Assembly: GCA_001972305.1 (NCBI GenBank)
Contig: BDDD01000976.1
Span: 248,001 to 312,000 of the forward strand
Origin: Cephalotus follicularis
Taxonomy: Eukaryota; Streptophyta; Magnoliopsida; Oxalidales; Cephalotaceae
Direction of reading: 5' to 3'
Length of the DNA: 64,000 nt
The position numbers were made by a program, and so were the translations under genes. Position 1 is the first letter of the stretch, and every line of letters starts with the position of its first letter. This document shows positions 22,120 to 30,404 of this stretch, one piece after another. Below the pieces are notes generated by a model. The model was not told the DNA's origin, searched no databases, and was given only the letters and a program-made list of their open reading frames with translations.

Positions 22120-23468
22120 GTAGGGGTAAATTTCATAATTGTTATTTAAGTTCCGTTATAATGGAAATTAATGGATGAAATGCATGGTATGGACTGTATA
22201 TTGAACATAAATGTATGTTATTGCTGTTGAATGCTCGTGTTTGGTTGGATTGAAGTTTGAAAGACATGAATTTTTCTGCTGTTTTTACCTACTGATGTAA
22301 ATCCAATCGACTTCCAGGGCGGGCAGCCGACTGGTGAGCTAGAACAGTCGGCTGTTCAGTGCAGACAGTCGGCTACTCAATAGGAAATAGCAGACTGGAA
22401 GTAAGAACCAGTCGACTATTCATACGATTAATAGAACATACCTGTAAAAGGTTGAGTAGTCGACTGCCAAGAGAGGGCAGCAGACTGGATGAGGAGAGCA
22501 GCCGACTATCAAAAGGAGACAGCCAACTGTTAAGCGAGGCAGCCGACTGCCAGAGCTAGGACAGCCAGCTATTGAAGGGAGACAGCCGACTGTCATGAGG
22601 AAACAGCCAGCTGGTCAGAGACTGACCCGTACCTTGAGCATATCCTTGCATTGCATTTGATATGAAATGAATTTATGGTCGAGATATGGATGACTCTAAA
22701 GTGTTTTTATTCATTTTAGAAATGTGTACATGATTTTATATAAATCATTATTTGATATGAAAATATATTTTCATAAATGTATGTTTTCGATAGATTGAAA
22801 CATGGTTTTAAAGATGCAATACATTTGAATATAAATGTATTATTTCTGGTACTTTATAAAATACTTGGAAACGATTTGAATTGAATTGATTTGTTGATTG
22901 TGATTGATGCCGTACTGGCGGGGGTGACGGAGTGTCACTGATGGCTGGTGGCGGGGATGCTCTCCTAGGTGCCAGGAGATGGCTAGGGATGTCCAAATAC
23001 AATGTTACTAAACACGGAGTGCAAGTAACACGGGGGACCATGATTGCTGAACACAGAGTATGAGCTTCATGAGTTTGATTTGTTGCCTTGCTTCATGACC
23101 CGGGAGTCGGGGGCCGAAGTAAGAGTACGACGTTGGGGCCAGGAGATGGCGGCGCTCTTCGTACAGTGATTTGATTGTCCTTTGAGATATTGATTGGATT
23201 TGATTGTCCTTTGAGATAGTGAGTTGATTTGATTTGAACTGATTTGATTTGACAGCCCTCAAGGCATGATGGTGATTTCATGTGGTGGCCACTTGGCATG
23301 GTTGCACCTATTGGCATATATATATATACATATGTATATGTACGTGTGGTGATATGTTATATATTGCATCATGAGTGCATTCATTTCATGACATTCATTA
23401 TCACTGACCTGGAATTTCACTTATGATTTAGCCGAGTGAGGACAAAGGCTAACCACCTACTATTGCAG
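22120..23468 (+). promoter_or_regulatory. Putative leader intron in the G4 5' LTR
   Basis: TCTAAG/GTAGGGGTAAAT at the left and GGCTAACCACCTACTATTGCAG/ATTGATG at the right, 1349 bases apart. The 3' LTR has the same pair at 33585-34933, also 1349 bases apart. Array 2 lies inside. Splicing is inferred from the conserved sites only. Confidence 0.5.
22310..22615. repeat. GTCGAC-core array 2 in G4 5' LTR
   Basis: About fourteen units at roughly 19-25 bp: CAGCCGACTGG, CAGTCGGCTGTT, CAGTCGGCTACT, CAGTCGACTATT, AGTCGACTGCC, CAGCCGACTATC, CAGCCAACTGTT, CAGCCAGCTATT and others. The 3' LTR copy is at about 33768-34085. It lies within the putative intron. Confidence 0.93.
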
Positions 23469-23842
23469 ATTGATGCAGTGATGAGGATGTCGACTGTACG
23501 CGGCAAATCTGTGGGGAGATGGAGTTTTATTGTTTAAATAAATGTTTTAACCATGTATTAAGACCCGTATTATTTTGGATTAATGTATTAATGGTGTTGA
23601 TCAACTTTTGATCACGCCCCGTTTGCGGGCAATCGACGATGGCTCAATTATGTTAATGTTGGAATCATGTGGTATGGGACGCATGATTCGGTTTGTTTAT
23701 CTAGCTTGTTATTAAATGCTTCCGCACATGAGAATGGAATCGAAGTTTTAAATTTTATCATATTTGTATAAGCTGGATAACGTTATATTGATTGCCTTTA
23801 CCACTTTAATGTTGTCTTATCGGGAACGGGGTGTGACAGAAG

Positions 23843-23854
23843 TGGTATCAGAGC
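23843..23854 (+). other. G4 primer binding site
   Basis: TGGTATCAGAGC, complementary to the 3' end of plant initiator Met tRNA, four bases after the LTR. Confidence 0.95.
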
Positions 23855-23950
23855 ATATTCCAAATATGCTTAGCTAGGAGATTTTCCTCGGCAATTCATT
23901 AATTGTTTTCCTAAAGTCATGACCAACCGTCATCCTTCTTGTAGGAACCA

Positions 23951-25008
23951 ATGGACCTAAGGAGATGTGGAAGCCGTAGAGTTGTTGATGAGGATGTTCC
24001 CGAGGAGGTAAATCTTAGGGGAGATACAATGAATGATGTTCCACAGGGGGCTGCCAACATGAATGTTCCGGAGGTTGCACCTGGGGTGAGAGATCCGATG
24101 GACCGCATCGCTGACTACATCCAGTAGCAGATAACTGCTAGTCAGCAACAGATGGCTGCTAATGCAGCGAATATGGAGGAGATGCAGAGATTGTATGCTC
24201 AAGCTCAGCCTCAGCAGGTGGCTCCTGCTCAGGGTATACATGATGATGGTAATCGGTTTGGAAGGAACCTTGAGAGGTTCATGAGACAGAAACCTCCCAG
24301 TTTCAAAGGGGTGCTTGATGCTACTATGGCTGAAAGTTGGTTACAGGATCTAGAAAAGATCTTCGAGGGGATGGAGTGCACCGACAGACAGAAACTGAGG
24401 TTTGTTGTGTACCGATTATGGGGTGAGGCCACTCACTGGTGGGAGATGGTTAAAGCTAAATGGGAAGCCACCAGAGTTGCTAGTACATGGGAGGGATTCC
24501 AGGAGGAGTTTCTAGCGGATTATGTACCGCGCATAGAGCGTGAGCTGAGAGAGACGGAGCTCTTGGAGGTGCGTCAGGGCGAAATGACTGTGGCCGAGTA
24601 TCAGGCCAGATTTGTGGAGCTTTCCAGACATTCATCCTATCTAGTGGCAGATGAAGAAAAGATGATTCGGAGATTTTTGAGAGGTCTGCGACTGGATCTT
24701 CGGTTTCGAATCAGAATTATGGAGTTGGGTACTTTTGTGGTGGTCACCCAGAAGGCGAGATTGATAGAGAGTGTATTGAATGAAGACCGGGCTAAGAGGG
24801 CCCGGGCACGGCAGAATAAACAGACATCTACTCAGTCTAGGACAGCGTCATCGAAATGGCAGGGCAGCGGTTCTCCAACAAAGTCACCAAGGAATAGATC
24901 CAACCAGTCTGCCAGTAAGGGGAGTAACACGAGGCCCGGAGCTTGTTCTCCTGCGGCCGTATGGGTCACATTCAGAAAGATTGCAACTGTTCCTTCAACT
25001 CTTGCAGT
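23951..25008 (+). pseudogene. G4 gag fossil
   Basis: Start at MDLRRCGSRRVVDED. The main open stretch (24152-25039) shows FMRQKPPSFKGVLDATMAE, WLQDLEKIFEGMECTD, GEATHWWEMVKAKWE and QGEMTVAEYQARFVELSRHSSYL, typical of plant gypsy gag. A zinc-knuckle-like tail is reached at about 24950-25008, where the guest G5 begins on the other strand. Close to G2 and G8 gag. Broken in a few places. Confidence 0.92.
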
Positions 25009-25614
25009 TCCAACGGTGCCATTCTGTAAGGTGCCTTAGATATAGGTGCCGCTCCGGGAATGAGTTCGATGGTAAACTCTACTTCCCGTTGCGGTGGTAA
25101 ACCCGGTAACTCTTCCGGAAACACATCAGAAAATTCTTGCACCACAGGATAGTCTTCAAGGCGAGGCTCAACCTTTGAGACATCCTTCACAACAGCTAAG
25201 AAACCTTCAGCGCCCTTAGCTACCAACTTCCGAGCTTTCAAAGCGGATATAACTTTCACTTCTTTCCTAGGTTATGAACCCTGATAAACAAACTCAGGAC
25301 TATTCACATCCCCAAAAAGAACCCTTCGAGCATAGCAGTCGATTGTAGCCCGATGATGATCCAACCAGTTCATTCCCAAAATCATATCGAAGTCATACAT
25401 ATCGATAGGCAAAAGGTCCGCATCACGAACCCGATCATCGAAAGCAAGAGGACAAGCATAAAAGCACTCAGACATCACAACAGAAGAACCCGTAGGGGTC
25501 GAAAGAACCGAAGCTGGATCAAGCAACTGGGAAGACATCCCAAGATGCCGAACAAAAGACTTCGCTACAACCGAGTGGGTCGATCCAGTATCATACAAAA
25601 CATAAGCCCTACGG
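25009..25614 (-). pseudogene. G5 protease and start of RT
   Basis: The RT entry at 25009-25259 ([40 protein letters not shown]) and protease at 25272-25614 (MYDTGSTHSVVAKSFVRHLG, MILGMNWLDHHRATIDC). The D-T-G-S protease active-site motif is visible. It ends against G4 sequence. Confidence 0.9.
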
Positions 25615-26799
25615 TTACCAACATAAATAAAAGCCCGAAACTGTACTTGGTGCGTTAGCTGCCTGCTGAGTCATGATAGCAAAGACACAACCTCCCACGT
25701 TGCGCTGTCCGTGATCTGAATTGTTTCCCTTCCTTTCCTTTGCACGAGGGTCAGGACAATCCTTCACGAAGTGCCCCTTCTGTCCACACACAAAACAGGC
25801 CCCACTACCCTTGTAGCATACTCCCACTGGATGCTGTCTACCACACACATCACACTTGGCAATCTGGACATCCGCAACTCCTTGTGTCTGCCTCGGGTCA
25901 TTACCGGAATATTGCTGTCCCCGGTTATCATATTTCTTCCCACTCTTGCCATTCCTATTCTTATTCTGTCCAGAAACTTGCCCTTGAGAATCACCTCTGT
26001 TTCTCTTTCTGTCAAACTCCTGTCGAGCAGCCTGGAAATCTAACCTTTCCAGCTCAATGTTCTTTGTCGCATTAGCCACTTCAGATACATCAGCAAACCT
26101 GGTGTTCATCAGTTTACCCCGGAACTGGTAGTACAAATTCCATTTGAAGTTTTCTGCCTGCTCCAAAGCTGTCCTTGCCGCAGAACCAGCAAAACCAGCA
26201 AGCCTAGTGAAACGGGTCAAAAACTCCATCACCGACTCTCCATCCTTCTGTCTGGTATTGATAAACTCTCTGGCGTAAGCCTCTTTATCAGCGGTGGGAT
26301 AGTACTGCTGATAAAAGACCTCGCAAAACTCAGACCAAGTCAGAGTCTCCGCATAGTTGCCACCTTTAGCCAAAACCACAGCTTTCCACCATTTCTGAGC
26401 ATCACCTTCAAGTTTGTACACAGCTAACTTAATCTTTTGTTCATCACTGCAACCAAGAACATCAAAGATCTTGTCCATGTTAGCAATCCAGTGCGCAGCT
26501 TCCACCAGAGTCACGGCTGAGCTGAAAGACAGTGGTCTCTGCTTTTGGAACCGCTCAAGCCAAACATAAGTGGGCGTAACGGTCCTGTCCCCAGCATCTC
26601 TTCCCAACTGGACATCAGCTGGAGCATCATTAGTAGCAACCGGCTCCCTACGGTCCTGATTCAGATTCTGCTCACTCAACACGCATCGTATCTCCTGAGC
26701 AACTGCTTGACGTACAAGCTCCTCCATAGTAGGCTCATTTCTAGCTTCCTGAGACTCAACGGGTGCAGTCCTCCGAGCACCGTTCCTTGTACGTGACAT
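25615..26799 (-). CDS. G5 gag, one open frame of 394 codons (fossil element)
   Basis: MSRTRNGARRTAPVESQE... with the retrotrans_gag block WWKAVVLAKGGNYAETLTWSEF (about residues 130-155), a basic Asn/Gly-rich linker (about 255-305), and two knuckles: CDVCGRQHPVGVC followed by CFVCGQKGHFVKDC (about residues 315-355). It forms the particle and binds RNA in intact relatives. This is the best kept gag in the window and looks whole as far as read. The element around it is partial. Confidence 0.9.
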   Translation of the reverse strand: MSRTRNGARRTAPVESQEARNEPTMEELVRQAVAQEIRCVLSEQNLNQDRREPVATNDAPADVQLGRDAGDRTVTPTYVWLERFQKQRPLSFSSAVTLVEAAHWIANMDKIFDVLGCSDEQKIKLAVYKLEGDAQKWWKAVVLAKGGNYAETLTWSEFCEVFYQQYYPTADKEAYAREFINTRQKDGESVMEFLTRFTRLAGFAGSAARTALEQAENFKWNLYYQFRGKLMNTRFADVSEVANATKNIELERLDFQAARQEFDRKRNRGDSQGQVSGQNKNRNGKSGKKYDNRGQQYSGNDPRQTQGVADVQIAKCDVCGRQHPVGVCYKGSGACFVCGQKGHFVKDCPDPRAKERKGNNSDHGQRNVGGCVFAIMTQQAANAPSTVSGFYLCW

Positions 26800-26954
26800 C
26801 TACGAAAAGGCGCTTAAACATAAAACATCACAAGGAACAAAAACAGAAATCAAAAAACATATCATAAAACCATAACGAAGCAGCCTAACCCGGTGTCTAT
26901 CCAATCTCACAGGTCAAACCAAGTTAGGTCTTCTAAGGAAACAAAACCATATTC

Positions 26955-26964
26955 TCTGATACCA
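26955..26964 (-). other. G5 primer binding site
   Basis: TCTGATACCA, complement of TGGTATCAGA, six bases from the LTR edge at 26971. Confidence 0.88.
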
Positions 26965-27507
26965 AAATTCTGTAACACCCCCGGACGGCGGGAGTCGTCA
27001 CAGGGTCATATCATGCAAACATAACTTAACAAATCATAAGTTTGCTTTATTAGCCAAGTAACATCCAAAAACGTGGCAGTCTTATCCAAACATTTAAAAA
27101 CTTAACATTTAACATATTAAGTAGTTGCGGAAAAATTCAAAACATAAATCAGTTCCAATTTAAAACATAAAACATAAAAATCCACGTATCAGACCACTAA
27201 ACATAACATAAGGATCACTCTCCTAAGGATCCAACATAAAGGGTGGTCATCACTCAATCACACTTTCCTCCGCTGCTCCAGAAAACCTGCCGCATGGAAA
27301 CAAAAACGCGGCTGAGCAAACCTCAGTACGGATAAGGGAAATAAAACAGTAAACGGTAACTTAAAAACAGTAATATTTCAATAAACTTTGTAACAGAAAT
27401 CTTAAACAGTTACAACAGTTTAATCATATACAAATGACAATTGCATATCTTTCGAACAATTACGAAACAATTCAAAACGCTATAAATTGTAGTTCGTAAA
27501 ACATACT

Positions 27508-28051
27508 TGTTGGCTTTTTGCCACTCCTTTAATTGTGTTAAAAATTATTTTTCGATGATTAACAAACAAGTAACTATCAATAAATACTTGTATGCATGTT
27601 TTGACTTATTACAATTTCATATACTCACTTGGTTGTATTGTTGAAAGTGTTGCAAAGGTTCTAAATTGCAGAAACAGGCAAACCAGCCGACTGTAACAGA
27701 GCTTTAGTCGACTGCCAAGGCATACAGTCAACTGCCAACATTTGACCAGCCGACTGGACCTTCAAACAAACCCAGAATTTGCAGGTGCACTCGAGCCAGC
27801 CGACTGCCACAGGGCTTCAGTAGACTGTTGAGGCAATCCAGTCGACTGCCAAGACTTTCCAGTCGACTGCCATGAAATGCACAATTCAACCAGTGGCTTT
27901 GGAAATCGAATTTCTAGGCCAAACAGCTGGCTGGAACAGAGCAACAGTCGACTGCCCAGGCATACAGCCGACTGCCACAGGGCTCCAGCCGACTGCCTCC
28001 TCCCAACGGCTATAATTACAAATGCACAACCTTTTACCAGCCGACTGGTGT
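27508..28051 (+). repeat. SIRE-like LTR piece, first copy
   Basis: Matches 28547-29089 with about 2-3 percent difference by eye. Contains array units CAGCCGACTG and CAGTCGACTG from about 27683. Confidence 0.88.
27683..28050. repeat. GTCGAC-core array in SIRE-like relic, copy 1
   Basis: About fourteen units such as CAGCCGACTGTAAC, TAGTCGACTGCC, CAGTCAACTGCC, CAGCCGACTGG and CAGCTGGCTGG, at about 20-30 bp. Copy 2 is at about 28722-29108. Confidence 0.92.
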
Positions 28052-28546
28052 TTTTTATTGTAAAATGGCTTTGAAATGTTATGAATGTGCATTGCTATTT
28101 TATGTGATGAAGTTTTTATGTTGATGGAGTTCAATATATATATGAATTATGCTTGTTATTATGTTGATTCCTCTCCATAAGTTTCAATTTGAGTATGGCT
28201 TAGTTAAAGATGTCAAAGGCTTACACATATGCTATGGTTAAGGGGGAGTATCTTTCCAACTTTTTGTTGCTTGACAAAAAGGGGGAGATGTTTATTGGTA
28301 TTGCATTGATATATTGGTATTTACTTTGGCAAAATTTGAATATTGCACTTGCAATATTGCTTAAGTGTACTTTATTTTTAAACTATCTTTTTGAGTCTAT
28401 GCATACAAAAAGGGGGATAATTATTGTTAAATGACTTGGACATATGCTTAGACATGATAATTTGTAAGTGAGTTATTTTCAGTTAATTAAATGTCAAAAT
28501 CATGCAATATTAGGCTTGTTTTGTCAATCATCAAAAAGGGGGAGAT
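28052..28546 (+). other. Short internal region of the SIRE-like relic with four purine runs
   Basis: AAGGGGGAGTA (about 28240), AAAAAGGGGGAGATG (about 28277), AAAAAGGGGGATAA (about 28407) and AAAAAGGGGGAGA (28533-28545). The last is the polypurine tract before the LTR; the others look like extra copies. No coding similarity. Confidence 0.75.
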
Positions 28547-29494
28547 TGTTGGCTTTTTGCCACTCCTTTAATTGTGTTAAAAATTATGTTTCGATGATTA
28601 ACAAACAAGTAACTATCAATAAATACTTGTATGCATGTTTTGACTTATTAGAATTTCATATACTCACTTGGTTGTATTGTTGAAAGTGTTGCAAAGGTTC
28701 TAAATTTTAGAAACAGGCAAACCAGCCGACTGTAACAGAGCTTTAGTCGACTGCCAAGGCATACAGTCGACTGCCAACATTTGACCAGCCGAATGGACCT
28801 TCAAACAAACCCAGAATCTGCAGGTGCACTCCAGCCAGCCGACTGCCACAGGGCTTCAGTCGACTGTCGAGGCAATCCAGTCGACTGCCAAGACTTTCCA
28901 GCCGACTGCCATGAAATGCACAATTCAACCAGTAGCTTTGGAAATCGAATTTCTAGCCCAAACAGCTGGCTGGAACAGAGCAACAGCCGACTGCCCAGGC
29001 ATACAGCCGACTGCCACAGGGCTCCAGCCGACTGCCTCCTCCCAACGGCTATAATTACAAATGCACAACCTTTTACCAGCCGACTGCAAGGAAAATCCAG
29101 CCGACTGGATTTGGTCTAATTGCACAAAAACAGATCCGTTGGAGGATCTCTATAAATGGAAGAATGTGGTATTTTTACACATGAGACATATCAAGAGATA
29201 ACAAGAAAATACACATTACTTCCAAGCAACACTAGAGCTATTCTACATCTTTCAAATCAATATCCAAAGCCTACACAAAGCTATCACTTTCATATCCAAC
29301 CTATTGAGAGGTTATTGTAAACACAACACAATTCATTTCTATCATTCTTTGTAATAGAGGGGAGTGAACCCTTGTAAGGTGTTTATTGATTTGCACCCGG
29401 AACCCAAAATCAATTGTAAGGTGGTTTGTTTGATTTGCACCCGTAAGCCGAAAATCAAAGGTTGCTAGTGGTGGCTAGTGGAATCTCAAGGAGT
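28547..29494 (+). repeat. SIRE-like LTR, second copy
   Basis: TGTTGGCTTTTTGCC.., array, a TATAAATGG box at about 29150, then CCCTTGTAAGGTG..GCACCCG blocks characteristic of SIRE-type LTR R/U5 sequence. The right edge is approximate. Confidence 0.82.
29150..29158 (+). promoter_or_regulatory. TATA box in the SIRE-like LTR
   Basis: CTCTATAAATGG, some 45 bp downstream of the palindrome array and upstream of the R/U5 blocks. Same order (array, then TATA) as in the gypsy LTRs. Confidence 0.6.
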
Positions 29495-30404
29495 TCATAA
29501 AACGTGTTGATAACATCACTAACACAATGACAACAAGTTTAGACAGGAATCAAAGACTCAAATACTCCAAGAGCACAAAAACTCAAAGTATGCCATTGAA
29601 ACAAAACTATAATTAAAAGGGATGAATTGACTGACCTGTAGTGATGCTAAAGACACAGAAAACAGTAGGAATGCCACCACAACACTATCAAAATTCAGTT
29701 GTGAAAAAAAACAAAGAAAGAAGAATACAAAACCATAGCTTACTTAGACATACATAGCAAACTAAGAGAATTTAACCCAAAAGAATCAATTAAGGGTTGA
29801 GATTACCTCTTGAACTTTGAAGAATGAATTACACAGTAGATTATTGCACACTAACAGGGCAAATTCGGATGTGGCTTGCAATAATGATGGAGGTATCAAT
29901 TAAAATAGCAATGGCACTCAAAGAAAGGAGAAAGGAAGAGACAAGATTTGACAAAATGGGGAAGAAAGGGAACTTTTCTGGATTTTGAAATGGGAAAAGG
30001 AGAAGCTTTAACATGTGAATTGATAATGGGAAGAAGGAATCTGCTGGAAAGAAAGAAGAAGGTGGGAGGAAGTAGGAGAAAAGGGGGAAAAATATGATAA
30101 AATAGGAAAAAGAAAAATTAAAGAAATAATAATAAAATGAATTAATAATGAAAAGGAAATAAGGAATAATAAAATAAAAGAATAATATTTTGTTTTTAAT
30201 AAAATTATTTTGGATTCTAATAAAATAAATAAAACACAAATTCAACATAGCATAACATACCCAAAATTTGGACCGGTAACAGTCATCTCAAATCACATAA
30301 ACCTGATCATAGGGCAACCAGACTTTTAAAATTAAACACAATTAAAAGCCCGAAAACACATATAAAATTCATAAAATATATTTACGAACGAGCAGGGTAT
30401 TACA

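Larger units (their letters stand above)
21479..23838 (+). repeat. G4 5' LTR
   Basis: TGTAACCCCCGGG..GGGGTGTGACA. In order: palindrome array 1, TATA-like CATAAATATA (about 21867), GA-rich leader (21910-21975), donor-like site, array 2, AT-rich blocks, two GCCAGGAGATGGC elements (22971-22983 and 23138-23150), and an acceptor-like site. The primer site follows at 23843. Reading frames here are array shadows. Confidence 0.95.
27508..29494 (+). mobile_element. SIRE-like Ty1/copia relic without coding part
   Basis: Two near-identical LTR pieces, each starting TGTTGGCTTTTTGCC, flank about 0.5 kb containing several AAAAGGGGGA-type purine runs, the last (AAAAAGGGGGAGA) directly before the second LTR. 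TGTTGG.. LTRs with such purine runs are typical of SIRE/Maximus copia. No gag or pol. I could not find a clean target duplication; the right edge near 29494 is set by where family-A LTR sequence resumes. Confidence 0.8.
25009..30404 (-). mobile_element. Partial Ty3/gypsy element G5 (family A) nested in G4
   Basis: Minus strand. From right to left: 5' LTR, primer site, gag, zinc knuckle, protease and the beginning of RT; the rest of the element and its other LTR are not in the window. The right edge (..GGGTATTACA/TACAA) passes straight into G4 RT sequence. Family A by gag, protease and LTR similarity to G1 and G6. Partial, with few breaks in what remains. Confidence 0.9.
26971..30404 (-). repeat. 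G5 5' LTR (family A) with nested SIRE-like relic
   Basis: Starts TGTAACACCCCCGGACGG and ends GGGTATTACA. Collinear with the G6 LTR at both ends (for example AACACCCCCG..GGCGGGAG, TGGTCATCACTC, and the 29500-30400 AT-rich part). Without the relic at 27508-29494 about 1.45 kb remains. The 135-residue minus-strand frame at 29841-30248 is low-complexity (Phe/Tyr/Ile) and not a gene. Confidence 0.88.

Noticed and set aside
23843-23854. Possible tRNA gene fragment (TGGTATCAGAGC)
   Set aside because: It is the tRNA-complementary primer site next to the LTR; no cloverleaf surrounds it.
27683-29108. CRISPR-like pattern of short repeats and spacers
   Set aside because: Repeats are only about 10 bp, degenerate and palindromic, spacing is irregular, no cas genes are present, and the setting is a plant LTR.
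28781-29119. 112-residue plus-strand frame rich in ADCH/SRL repeats, and similar frames at 22359-22559, 21599-21859 and 27762-27944
   Set aside because: The repeats in the protein are the palindrome array read in frame. They are open on both strands and in several frames, with no conserved domain.
29841-30248. 135-residue Phe/Tyr/Ile-rich minus-strand frame looking like a membrane protein
   Set aside because: It is the complement of an AAAG/AATAAA-rich LTR stretch; low complexity, no helix pattern typical of a real membrane protein family.
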